From an uncultured Lachnospiraceae bacterium (GTDB lineage Bacteria; Bacillota; Clostridia; Lachnospirales; Lachnospiraceae): 64,000 nucleotides of DNA. Location: positions 143,385 to 207,384 of the forward strand of contig CAJUGD010000003.1 in NCBI GenBank assembly GCA_910586205.1, read 5' to 3'. How positions within the stretch are numbered: position 1 is the stretch's first letter; each line of letters begins with the position of its first letter. Made by a program: the position numbers and the translations under genes. Positions 41,407-49,680 of this stretch are shown piece by piece. The notes beneath the pieces are model-generated. The model ran no database searches, had not been told where the DNA came from, and saw only the letters and a program-made list of their open reading frames with translations.

Positions 41407-42864
41407 GTGGCAGAAGCAAAATTAAAGCAAAAAGTGGCAAATGGTTTGTTATGGAAGCTTTTGGAAAATGGAGGGGCTCAGGGAATCCAGTTTGTGATCG
41501 CGGTTGTCTTAGCCAGGCTTTTGTCTCCGGCAGAGTATGGTGTGGTAGGGATTATAATGATTTTCATTACCATAGCCAATGTGATTGTTCAGAACGGATT
41601 CAGCACGGCCCTGGTGCAGAAGCAGTATGCAGAGGAAGCAGACTTTTCTTCTGTGTTTTATTTCGGGCTGGCAGCTGCCGGGGTCATGTACAGCGTACTT
41701 TACGGAGCGGCGCCGGCTATTGCCAGGTTTTATGGGCTTGAAGCGTTAAAGGACATTGTCCGGGTGCTGGCGCTGGTGTTGTTTCCCGGTTCCGTGATTT
41801 CCGTGCAGACGGCCTATGTTTCCAGAAAGCTGGAATTTCGAGGATTGTTCTTGTCAACACTGGCAGCGTCTGTGATTTCAGGGGCAGTCAGTGTGTGGAT
41901 GGCATATACAGGCTGGGGTGTGTGGGCTATGGTAGGGCAGCAGGTGATCTATTACTTTTCACTGATGCTGGTCTTGTTTTTTATGGTTTCCTGGAAGCCG
42001 GCATTTTTGTTTGCCTGGAAACGGCTGAGGGAATTGTTTGCCTTTGGGTGGAAGCTTTTGACAGCGTCTCTTATTGATACCTTGTTTAACAATCTGTATG
42101 GGCTTATTATGGGGAAGATTTACAATGAGGAAATTTTGGGAGTGTACAATCGGGGGGACCAGTTTCCAAAGCTGATTGTAAATAATCTGGGGGCTGCCAT
42201 TCAGTCTGTGCTTCTTCCGGCCTTTTCTACCTGTCAGGAATCACCTGAAGAAATGCGCCGCATGGTTCGCCGTGCAGTGCGTATCAGTTCATTTTTGGTT
42301 CTTCCTATGCTGTTTGGTCTCTGTGCAGTGGCAGATACTTTGGTGCTGGTCTTTCTGGGGGAAAAATGGCTGCCGTGCGTGCCTTATCTGAGAATCATGT
42401 GTGCGGCATATTCCTTTTGGCCGATTCATATTACCAACCTGCAGGCTATCAATGCAGCCGGACGAAGTGATGTGTTTTTAAAGCTGGAGGTCATCAAGAA
42501 GGCCATGGGGCTTGCCGGTCTTTTTGCGGGAATCCGGTTTGGGCCTTTGGTGCTGGTGGGTATTAAGGCAGTATTAGACTTTTTCTGTACGTTTGTAAAT
42601 GCCTGGCCCAACAAAAAGCTGTTAGGGTATGGGATTGGAACCCAGTGGGCGGATATTCTGCCGTCTGCGGCGCTTTCTCTTGTGATGGGGACTGGTGTAT
42701 ATGGGCTGGGCCTGGTGCTTCCGGGGGGAGCATGGATAAGGCTTTGCCTTCAGATTGTATCTGGAATAGGCATTTATGCTGTGCTGGCAATGGTTTTTCG
42801 GATGGAGAGTTTTTTCTACCTGATTCAGATGGTGAAGGACAGGGTAAAACAGAGTCAGCAGTAA
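41407..42864 (+). CDS. Polysaccharide flippase (Wzx/MATE-like)
   Basis: A 485-residue membrane protein with about twelve to fourteen hydrophobic helices. VANGLLWKLLENGGAQGIQF and VVLARLLSPAEYGVVGIIMI are typical of the oligosaccharide flippase family. The GTG start follows GAGGATTGTAAAATT. It would move lipid-linked repeat units across the membrane. A second flippase-like gene lies at 46837, so the locus may export two glycans or one may be a teichuronic-type system. Confidence 0.88.
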   Translation: MAEAKLKQKVANGLLWKLLENGGAQGIQFVIAVVLARLLSPAEYGVVGIIMIFITIANVIVQNGFSTALVQKQYAEEADFSSVFYFGLAAAGVMYSVLYGAAPAIARFYGLEALKDIVRVLALVLFPGSVISVQTAYVSRKLEFRGLFLSTLAASVISGAVSVWMAYTGWGVWAMVGQQVIYYFSLMLVLFFMVSWKPAFLFAWKRLRELFAFGWKLLTASLIDTLFNNLYGLIMGKIYNEEILGVYNRGDQFPKLIVNNLGAAIQSVLLPAFSTCQESPEEMRRMVRRAVRISSFLVLPMLFGLCAVADTLVLVFLGEKWLPCVPYLRIMCAAYSFWPIHITNLQAINAAGRSDVFLKLEVIKKAMGLAGLFAGIRFGPLVLVGIKAVLDFFCTFVNAWPNKKLLGYGIGTQWADILPSAALSLVMGTGVYGLGLVLPGGAWIRLCLQIVSGIGIYAVLAMVFRMESFFYLIQMVKDRVKQSQQ

Positions 42865-42869
42865 AGAGA

Positions 42870-42895
42870 CAGCCGCAAGCTGACTTATGCGGCTG
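42870..42895 (+). promoter_or_regulatory. Intergenic hairpin
   Basis: CAGCCGCA, ten-base loop, TGCGGCTG: a perfect 8-bp stem right after the flippase stop, without a T run. Probably an RNA stability or partial termination element. Confidence 0.45.
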
Positions 42896-42910
42896 CAGAA
42901 AGGAAAGACT

Positions 42911-43915
42911 ATGAAAGAAGATAAGACCAGAGACAGGGAAAATCCGCTGGTAAGCATTTGCTGTCTTACCTATAATCATGAGAGTTTTATCCGTGATGCT
43001 TTGGATGGATTTTTAAATCAGAAGACCAGCTTCCCTTTTGAGATTGTGATCTATGACGATGCTTCTACAGACAGGACGCCTGATATTATCCGGGAATATG
43101 TCCGGCGGTTTCCAGGGCGTTTTCGTCCCTTGCTAAATGTGGAGAATCAGTATTCAAAAGGAATTACCAATCCCAGCGGAGCATTTAATTTTCCCAGGGC
43201 AAGAGGAAAATATATTGCTATGTGTGAGGGAGATGATTACTGGACAGATCCTGATAAGCTGCAGCGGCAGATAGATTATCTGGAGAATCATCCGGACTGC
43301 ACCCTTTGTATCCACAGAGCCAGGGTTCTGACAGTGGATGGCTCCCGCTCGGATAAGTGGGTACGTCCATACAGGAGAAGCCGAAGGATCTCACCGGAGG
43401 AGATCATTGACAAGTCAAGGGGCTATGCCACAGCTTCCATGGTGTTTCCCGCCCGTCTGGTAGAAGAAATTCCTTCTTATTACACGGATTGTCCGGTAGG
43501 GGATATTCCCCTTCATCTTATGGCAGCGGTTCAGGGATATGGTTATTATATGGATCGGAGCATGAGTGTTTACCGGGTGGGCGTGGCTTCGTCTTGGACA
43601 ACACAAGGGAAAACCGGAGATTATGCAGAAAAGCAGAGAAAATACTGCGAAGAAATGAAGCTTACCTATCAGACTTTTGACAAGGCCACAGACAGACGGT
43701 TCCATGAAGCGGTAAAAAGCGCTGCCAAAAGGATCTGGTATCTGACAAAGGTCAACACCCGGTGTTACGGCGTGGTTACAGACAAAAAGTACCGGAATTA
43801 TTTTCGGGAACTGACCTGGCGCACAAGATTTTATATCTGCCTGGAGCTGCGGTTTCCGAAGCTGTATGGATGGCTGGCAGAGCTGGCCCATAGGGAAAGA
43901 AGGAAAAAGGGATGA
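42911..43915 (+). CDS. Glycosyltransferase family 2
   Basis: A 334-residue GT2 with LVSICCLTYNHESFIRDALD, IVIYDDASTDRTPDII, YIAMCEGDDYWTDPDKLQRQ and PVGDIPLHLMAAVQGYGYYM. The EGDDYW motif is typical of enzymes in capsular and wall-glycan loci. AAGGAAAGACT supports the ATG at 42911; an upstream ATG inside a hairpin is less likely. It overlaps the ATP-grasp gene by ATGA. Donor and acceptor sugars are not readable from sequence. Confidence 0.87.
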   Translation: MKEDKTRDRENPLVSICCLTYNHESFIRDALDGFLNQKTSFPFEIVIYDDASTDRTPDIIREYVRRFPGRFRPLLNVENQYSKGITNPSGAFNFPRARGKYIAMCEGDDYWTDPDKLQRQIDYLENHPDCTLCIHRARVLTVDGSRSDKWVRPYRRSRRISPEEIIDKSRGYATASMVFPARLVEEIPSYYTDCPVGDIPLHLMAAVQGYGYYMDRSMSVYRVGVASSWTTQGKTGDYAEKQRKYCEEMKLTYQTFDKATDRRFHEAVKSAAKRIWYLTKVNTRCYGVVTDKKYRNYFRELTWRTRFYICLELRFPKLYGWLAELAHRERRKKG

Positions 43916-44928
43916 ATATTCTTCTGACGAGTGCAGGACGGAGGACTTATCTGGTAGATTACTTTAAAGAGGCTCTTTGCATGGCAGGGCTTACAGGGCT
44001 GGTTCATGCAGCCAACAGTGAGAACAGTCCTGCATTTCTGGCTGCAGACCAGCAGGTGGTGACGCCTCTGATTTATGATCCGGAATATATTCCTTTTTTG
44101 TTGGATTATTGCAGAAAATGGGAGATTGAGCTGCTTGTGCCTCTATTTGATATTGATCTTCCCGTGCTTTCCCGGAACAAGAAAGCATTTTCTGAGCAGG
44201 GTACAAGGGTAGTGGCAGCAGAGCCTGCTGCGATTGAAATTTGTAATGATAAATGGAAGACCTGCAAAGCCCTTCAGGCAGAGGGGATCCTGACGCCTGA
44301 GAGCTGGCTGGACAGGGAAGCTGCCATTTGGGCGGTAAAGGAGGGGCAGGCTTTTTATCCTCTGATTCTTAAGCCTCGTTGGGGAATGGGATCTCTGTCT
44401 GTTTATCAGGCGGACGACGAGGAGGAGCTGAGGGTGTTTTACGGCAAAATATGCCGGGAAATCCAGGGAAGCTATCTGAAATATGAGGCAGCTCAGCAAA
44501 AAGAGGGCTGTGTGCTCATTCAGGAGAAGATTACAGGCAGAGAATTTGGTATGGATGTTGTCAATGATTTAAGGGGAACATGCAGGGCTGTTGTGGTCAA
44601 GGAAAAAGCCAATATGCGGGCAGGGGAAACGGATGCAGCCATTACCATAAGCTCACCGGAGCTGGAACAGACAGGGCGGCATTTGTCAAAGCTTTTGGGC
44701 CATCCGGGAAACCTGGATGTGGATATCTTAGAATCCGGCGGGCAATATTATGTGCTGGAGTTAAACGGAAGGTTTGGAGGAGGGTACCCCTTCAGCCATG
44801 CAGCAGGGCTGCATCTTCCTTATGCCTTGGTCATGTGGGCATCCGGAAGGGAGCCTGAGGAGAAGGCTCTGAAGGCGCAGGCAGGGGTCAGGGCCATGAA
44901 GGATATACAGATTCTGGTACAGCAGTAA
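43912..44928 (+). CDS. ATP-grasp enzyme (carbamoyl-phosphate-synthase-like)
   Basis: A 338-residue ATP-grasp protein. The preATP-grasp region begins MNILLTSAGRRTYLVDYFKE, followed by CNDKWKTCKALQAEGILTPE, the ATP-binding YPLILKPRWGMGS and the metal-binding ELNGRFGGGYPFSHAAG. Such enzymes ligate a carboxylate to an amine. In polysaccharide loci they often amidate sugars with amino acids or modify uronic acids. The adjacent DegT aminotransferase makes amide decoration of an amino sugar plausible. It shares an ATGA with the upstream gene. Confidence 0.86.
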   Translation: MNILLTSAGRRTYLVDYFKEALCMAGLTGLVHAANSENSPAFLAADQQVVTPLIYDPEYIPFLLDYCRKWEIELLVPLFDIDLPVLSRNKKAFSEQGTRVVAAEPAAIEICNDKWKTCKALQAEGILTPESWLDREAAIWAVKEGQAFYPLILKPRWGMGSLSVYQADDEEELRVFYGKICREIQGSYLKYEAAQQKEGCVLIQEKITGREFGMDVVNDLRGTCRAVVVKEKANMRAGETDAAITISSPELEQTGRHLSKLLGHPGNLDVDILESGGQYYVLELNGRFGGGYPFSHAAGLHLPYALVMWASGREPEEKALKAQAGVRAMKDIQILVQQ

Positions 44929-44998
44929 AGCTTAGGCAAGGCTGCATCAAGTGGCCAAAACACGAATACAAGGGACTTAAGCAGAAAGAGGAAAATCT

Positions 44999-46114
44999 AT
45001 GAGAGAAAAAGGGGAAAATAAAAAAGGCCCCATAGCGGTGACCCGGTCATCTCTGCCGCCGCTGGAGGAATATGTGGAGATGCTGAAGCCCCTGTGGGAG
45101 AGTGCATGGCTGACCAACATGGGGGATTATCACGAGGAGTTTAAAAGGCAGCTTAAGGTTTATTTGAAGGCGCAGAACCTGGAGCTGTTTGTCAATGGGC
45201 ATATGGCGCTGGAGCTGGCCCTGCAGGCCCTTGGGCTGAAGGGAGAGGTGATTACCACCCCTTTCAGCTTTGCATCTACTACCCATGCCATCGTGAGAAA
45301 CGGACTGACTCCGGTGTTTGGAGATATTAATCCGGAGGATTATACTTTAGATGCAGAGAAACTGGAGGACAAAATCACAGAGAATACCTGTGCCATTTTG
45401 CCGGTTCATGTATATGGAAATCTTTGTGATGCGGCAAAAATTCAGGAGATTGCAGATCGGCATGACTTAAAGGTAATCTATGATGCTGCCCATACGTTTG
45501 GGGAGGAGCTTGACGGGCAGGGCGTGGCGGAGCTGGGGGATCTTTCCATGTTCAGTTTTCATGCCACCAAAGTTTTTCACAGCATAGAGGGAGGGGCGGT
45601 ATCTTACCGGGATCCCGGACTGGCGGACAGGCTTTACCAGCTTAAGAATTTCGGTATTATGGACAGTGAGAGCGTGGAATATGTGGGAGCCAACGGAAAG
45701 ATGAATGAGTTCCAGGCAGCCATGGGTCTGTGTAATCTGCGCCATGTTGATGAGGAGATTGCCAAGAGAAAGCGATTGGCCAGTCATTACAGGAGCCGGC
45801 TTTCCGGGACAGAGGGAATCCGTCTGTGTCCTGAGAATCCCAGGGTTCGCAGCAATTATGCTTATATGCCGGTGGTATTTGACGGATATAGGAAGGATCG
45901 GGATCAGGTTTTTGAGGAGCTGGCCAGAGAGGATATTCATGTCCGGAAGTATTTTTATCCCTGCATTAACAGCTATGCCTGCTACCGGGGACAATTTGAT
46001 GAGAGGGAAACGCCGGTGGCGGCCCGGATTTCCAGACAAATACTGACACTTCCTCTGTATGCAGATTTGGATATGGGGATGGTGGACATGATTTGTGATT
46101 TGATATTGGAATGA
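44999..46114 (+). CDS. DegT/DnrJ/EryC1/StrS-family sugar aminotransferase
   Basis: A 371-residue PLP enzyme. VNGHMALELALQALGLKGEV binds the cofactor phosphate, PVHVYGNLCDAAKIQEIADR and VIYDAAHTFGEELDG form the pocket, and FSFHATKVFHSIEGGAVS holds the Schiff-base lysine. It also has NGKMNEFQAAMGLCNL. The FSFHATK context is found in enzymes making 4-amino-4,6-dideoxy sugars (VioA/FdtB-like), so the polymer probably carries such an amino sugar. No cognate dehydratase lies in the window. AGAGGAAAATCT precedes the start. Confidence 0.87.
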   Translation: MREKGENKKGPIAVTRSSLPPLEEYVEMLKPLWESAWLTNMGDYHEEFKRQLKVYLKAQNLELFVNGHMALELALQALGLKGEVITTPFSFASTTHAIVRNGLTPVFGDINPEDYTLDAEKLEDKITENTCAILPVHVYGNLCDAAKIQEIADRHDLKVIYDAAHTFGEELDGQGVAELGDLSMFSFHATKVFHSIEGGAVSYRDPGLADRLYQLKNFGIMDSESVEYVGANGKMNEFQAAMGLCNLRHVDEEIAKRKRLASHYRSRLSGTEGIRLCPENPRVRSNYAYMPVVFDGYRKDRDQVFEELAREDIHVRKYFYPCINSYACYRGQFDERETPVAARISRQILTLPLYADLDMGMVDMICDLILE

Positions 46115-46144
46115 GCGGAATGATTTCAGACGGAGACAGGAGCT

Positions 46145-46840
46145 ATGGAACAGTTGGATAAGGTGCTGGTGGTAATACCGGCTTATAATGAAGAAGCGAA
46201 TATCGAGCTGGTGGTGGAAGAACTGATCCGGGATTATCCAGACCTTGACTATGTGGTGGTCAATGACGGTTCTACAGACAAGACCAGGCAGATCTGCAGG
46301 GAACATGGGTACTGTCTTTTGGATCTTCCGGTAAACTTAGGGCTGGCGGGCTGCTTTCAGGCTGGCATGAAGTATGCCTTTTATCGGGGATATGCCTGTG
46401 CCGTTCAGTTTGACGGGGATGGGCAGCATCGGCCGGAATATATTCTTCCCATGAAAAGAAAGATGGAGGAAGGGTATGATATTGTCATTGGAAGCCGGTT
46501 TGTGGATACGGCCAAGGGATATTCCATTCGTATGGTGGGAAGCCGTCTGTTAGCCGGCGCCATCCGGATCACTACCGGGGTAAAGGTGGCAGATCCCACT
46601 TCCGGGATGCGGATGTTTAATCAAAGGATGATCCGGGAATTTGCGCTGAATTTAAATTATGGGCCGGAGCCGGATACAATATCTTATCTTTTAAAGCAAG
46701 GGGCAAGGGTAGCGGAGATTCCGGTGGTGATTGGGGATCGGCTGGGCGGTGAGAGTTATTTAAAACCAGTGGTTGCAGTGCGGTATATGGTTAGGATGCT
46801 GCTGTCGATTTTGCTGATTCAGAATTTCCGGAAGCGGTGA
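46145..46840 (+). CDS. Glycosyltransferase family 2 (DPM1/GtrB-like)
   Basis: A 231-residue GT2 resembling polyprenyl-phosphate sugar transferases: VLVVIPAYNEEANIELVVEE, YVVVNDGSTDKTRQIC, NLGLAGCFQAGMKYAFYRGY, QFDGDGQHRPEYI and IGSRFVDTAKGYSIRMVGSR. It lacks the C-terminal pair of membrane helices present in GtrB but ends in a hydrophobic stretch (RYMVRMLLSILLIQNFRKR). It may make a lipid-linked sugar used by a membrane glycosyltransferase such as the DUF2142 protein downstream. ACAGGAGCT precedes the ATG. Confidence 0.87.
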   Translation: MEQLDKVLVVIPAYNEEANIELVVEELIRDYPDLDYVVVNDGSTDKTRQICREHGYCLLDLPVNLGLAGCFQAGMKYAFYRGYACAVQFDGDGQHRPEYILPMKRKMEEGYDIVIGSRFVDTAKGYSIRMVGSRLLAGAIRITTGVKVADPTSGMRMFNQRMIREFALNLNYGPEPDTISYLLKQGARVAEIPVVIGDRLGGESYLKPVVAVRYMVRMLLSILLIQNFRKR

Positions 46841-48246
46841 GAGGCACTGTTCTCGGTGAAAGGAACAGGGCTTTTGCAAATATCAGGAAAATCAGGACAG
46901 GAGAAAGGAATGGGAATAAAGGCATGAGCCTTGGGGAACAATGGGCAGCTCTGCTGATGCGGACAGGGAGAAATAAGGAAAAACAAAATATTTTGTGGAA
47001 TATGGCAGGAAGCTTTTGCTATGCCTTGGCCAGTATGGTTCTCTCGTTTCTGGTAATGCGCATTGTGGGAAAAGAGCAGGGAGGTGTGTTTGCCTTTGGC
47101 TTTGGAACCTTTGGACAGCAGATGTTTATTCTTGCCTATTTTGGGATTCGTCCATTTCATGTGACAGACGGAACCGGGGAGTACCGGTTTGGGGATTATC
47201 TGCTGCACAGGTGCCTGACCTGCATAATTGCCTTGGCAGCAGGCGCCTGTTTTTTGCTGGTTTATGGGTATACGCCCTGGAAAGCAGGAGTGATTTTTCT
47301 CCTTGTGTGTTATAAGGTGATTGACGGGTTTGCGGATGTGTATGAATCGGAATTTCAGCGCACAGGAAACCTTTACCTTACAGGAAAGTCCAATACATTT
47401 CGGACAGTCTTGTCTGTGGGGGTGTTTTTGGCTGCTTTGTTAGCCGGAGGTTCCCTGGTCTATGCCTGCGGTGCAGCAGTGATTGCTCAGATTGCAGGGG
47501 TGGCTGCTTTTGATATTCCGGTAAGGAGACGTCTGCTTTCTGTGGATATGAGAGGAAGCTTAGGGCGGGTGGCTCCGCTGACAAAGGCCACGTCTTTGCT
47601 GTTTGTGTCTGTGTTTCTTGATTTTTATATTTTTTCTGCGGCCAAGTATGCCATTAACGCCCATATGGATGATGTGGCGTCAGGGTATTTTAATGTGATT
47701 TTTATGCCTACATCCGTGATCAATCTGGCATCAGGATTTGTGATTCGCCCGGTACTTACCTATCTTACGGATAATTGGGAGAAGGGAAAATATCGGGAAT
47801 TTGTAAAGCTGCTGTGGGGGATTTCAGGGCTTATCGGGGCTTTGAGCGTTCTGGCAGTAGCGCTGGCATGGATTTTGGGAGGCCCGGTCTTAAGGATTAT
47901 GGAGAGGATTTTGGGAGCATCCTATACAGGCAGCCTTACATGTTATCATGGAGCATTTGTGGTCGTGGTTCTGGGAGGCGGCTTTTATGCCATATTGAAT
48001 TTGTATTATTATGTGCTGGTGATTCTGCGCAGGCAAGGGGTAATATTCGGAATTTATGCGGTGCTGGCTGTACTGGCTTTTTTGCTGGCTCCGGCTTTGG
48101 TAAAACAAAGCGGAATCAAGGGGGCGGCATTGGCCTATCTGATATTGATGATGACCATGGCAGCAGGATTTACAGCAGGGGCATGGATTTTTTATGGGGC
48201 CGGAAGGAGGAAGCGATTTGAGGAAGGAAAATCATTTAGAGGATAG
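46837..48246 (+). CDS. Second flippase-like polysaccharide export protein
   Basis: A membrane protein with about twelve hydrophobic segments (NILWNMAGSFCYALASMVLS, FGTFGQQMFILAYFGIRPFH), fitting the Wzx/MATE polysaccharide flippase group. The start is uncertain: a GTG at 46837 overlaps the previous stop (GTGA) and would be coupled, giving 469 residues; an ATG at 46924 gives 440 but has only weak Shine-Dalgarno. It overlaps the following GT2 gene by about 29 bases. It would complement or act on a different lipid-linked glycan from the flippase at 41407. Confidence 0.8.
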   Translation: MRGTVLGERNRAFANIRKIRTGERNGNKGMSLGEQWAALLMRTGRNKEKQNILWNMAGSFCYALASMVLSFLVMRIVGKEQGGVFAFGFGTFGQQMFILAYFGIRPFHVTDGTGEYRFGDYLLHRCLTCIIALAAGACFLLVYGYTPWKAGVIFLLVCYKVIDGFADVYESEFQRTGNLYLTGKSNTFRTVLSVGVFLAALLAGGSLVYACGAAVIAQIAGVAAFDIPVRRRLLSVDMRGSLGRVAPLTKATSLLFVSVFLDFYIFSAAKYAINAHMDDVASGYFNVIFMPTSVINLASGFVIRPVLTYLTDNWEKGKYREFVKLLWGISGLIGALSVLAVALAWILGGPVLRIMERILGASYTGSLTCYHGAFVVVVLGGGFYAILNLYYYVLVILRRQGVIFGIYAVLAVLAFLLAPALVKQSGIKGAALAYLILMMTMAAGFTAGAWIFYGAGRRKRFEEGKSFRG

Positions 48247-49219
48247 CTGTCTTAAGACAGACATAAAAGCCCAATGGAAAAGGCCGGTGGTGGAGGTTAT
48301 GATCCCGGTCTATAAGCCAGGGGAAAAGCTTGCCTGCCTGCTTCACAGGCTGAGAAAACAGACTTATCCTGTAAGCAGGATTCTGATGGTGAATACAGAG
48401 GAAAAATACTGGCGGCCAGAACTTGTACAAAATATAGACAATCTGGAAGTCCGCCATATTTCAAAGGAGCAGTTTGACCATGGGGGAACCAGAAATATGG
48501 GGGCAGAGCTTTTACAGGGAGATATTCTGATCTTTATGACAGACGATGCGGTTCCCAAAGGAAGGCGGCTTGTAGAACGGCTTGTGGAGGCGTTAGGGCA
48601 GAAAGGGCCGCAGGGGGAAACCATGGCCATGGCATATGCAAGGCAGCTTCCGGCGGATGATTGTCTGGAAGTGGAAAGGTATACCAGACATTTTAATTAT
48701 CCGAAGGAAAGCTGTGTGAAGACCCGAGAGGATCTTCCCCATTTGGGCATTAAGACTTATTTTGCTTCGAATGTGTGCTGTGCTTATCAGAGGAAGGTGT
48801 TTGAAGAACTGGGAGGATTTGTGAGCCCTGCTATTTTTAACGAAGATATGATTTTTGCGGCAGGGGCAATTAAGGCAGGTTATGGCATTGCTTATGCTTC
48901 TGACGCCAGGGTGATTCATTCTCATAATTTAACATTTTGGCAGCAGTTCAGACGGAATTTTGACTTGGCAGTATCTCAGGCGGATCATCCGGAGGTTTTT
49001 CGTGGGCTGCCGTCAGAAGGAGAGGGAATCCGTATGGTAAAATCTGCTGCAGAATGGCTGCTGAAGCAGGGAAAGCCGAGTCAGCTTCCGGTTTTGATTA
49101 TGGGAAGCGCCTGCAAATATGCAGGTTATCGGATGGGGAAAATGTACAGGATGCTGCCGCATTCGCTGGTGCTGTGGTGCAGCATGAATAAGGAGTATTG
49201 GAGGAGGGTCAGCCTATGA
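48218..49219 (+). CDS. Glycosyltransferase family 2 (rhamnosyltransferase-like)
   Basis: A 333-residue GT2. The core reads VVEVMIPVYKPGEKLACLLH, RHISKEQFDHGGTRNMGAEL, ILIFMTDDAVPKGRRLVERL, and NVCCAYQRKVFEELGGFVSP. The FDHGGTRN element is typical of rhamnosyltransferases of wall polysaccharide loci. The best start is a TTG at 48218 with GGAGG seven bases upstream, inside the end of the flippase gene; the ATG at 48194 lacks a site. The downstream gene overlaps by ATGA. With rfbC nearby, dTDP-rhamnose is a plausible donor. Confidence 0.86.
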   Translation: MRKENHLEDSCLKTDIKAQWKRPVVEVMIPVYKPGEKLACLLHRLRKQTYPVSRILMVNTEEKYWRPELVQNIDNLEVRHISKEQFDHGGTRNMGAELLQGDILIFMTDDAVPKGRRLVERLVEALGQKGPQGETMAMAYARQLPADDCLEVERYTRHFNYPKESCVKTREDLPHLGIKTYFASNVCCAYQRKVFEELGGFVSPAIFNEDMIFAAGAIKAGYGIAYASDARVIHSHNLTFWQQFRRNFDLAVSQADHPEVFRGLPSEGEGIRMVKSAAEWLLKQGKPSQLPVLIMGSACKYAGYRMGKMYRMLPHSLVLWCSMNKEYWRRVSL

Positions 49220-49671
49220 TGACCATAACCTTGCGGATAGCGCTGATTCTGGTGTCTGTGGCAACATTTTTTCAGATGATGCGGGAGATACGGCAGTCTA
49301 AGGTGCAGATTGAAAGTGCAATATTTTGGATTGTCCTGGCCTTGGTGCTGGTAGTGTTCAGCGTGTTTCCGCGGGCAGCGGATTTTATTGCCCATTGTCT
49401 TGGAATTTATTCTACCGCTAATTTTCTTTTTTTGTTTGCCATCTTTGTTTTGATTCTGAAGGTGTTTTATATGACCATTCATATCTCCCAGCTTGAGACG
49501 AAGATCAAGGAACTGGTTCAGAAAATGGCGCTGGAGGAAAGAATCCGAGAGGAAAGGCAGATACAAAGGGTGCAGGCGGATAGCTGTGGAAAAAGCCAGG
49601 CAGAAGAAAATGCTCATGTTTCAGCAGCTGTCAGGGATTCACAAAGTGTTGGGCAGACGGGAAAACTATAG
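49216..49671 (+). CDS. DUF2304 small membrane protein
   Basis: A 151-residue protein with three hydrophobic segments (TITLRIALILVSVATFFQMM, IESAIFWIVLALVLVVFSVF, FLFLFAIFVLILKVFYMTIH) then a charged coiled tail. It matches DUF2304, which often accompanies GT2 enzymes of the GtrB type and may help present polyprenyl-linked sugars. The ATG follows GGAGGAGGGTCAGCCT and overlaps the previous stop. A role as a glycosyltransferase accessory is inference. Confidence 0.83.
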   Translation: MMTITLRIALILVSVATFFQMMREIRQSKVQIESAIFWIVLALVLVVFSVFPRAADFIAHCLGIYSTANFLFLFAIFVLILKVFYMTIHISQLETKIKELVQKMALEERIREERQIQRVQADSCGKSQAEENAHVSAAVRDSQSVGQTGKL

Positions 49672-49680
49672 GAGGCGGTC

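Noticed and set aside
45467..46306. 279-codon minus-strand frame opposite the DegT gene
   Set aside because: Shadow frame; the plus strand has the complete aminotransferase with PLP lysine motif.
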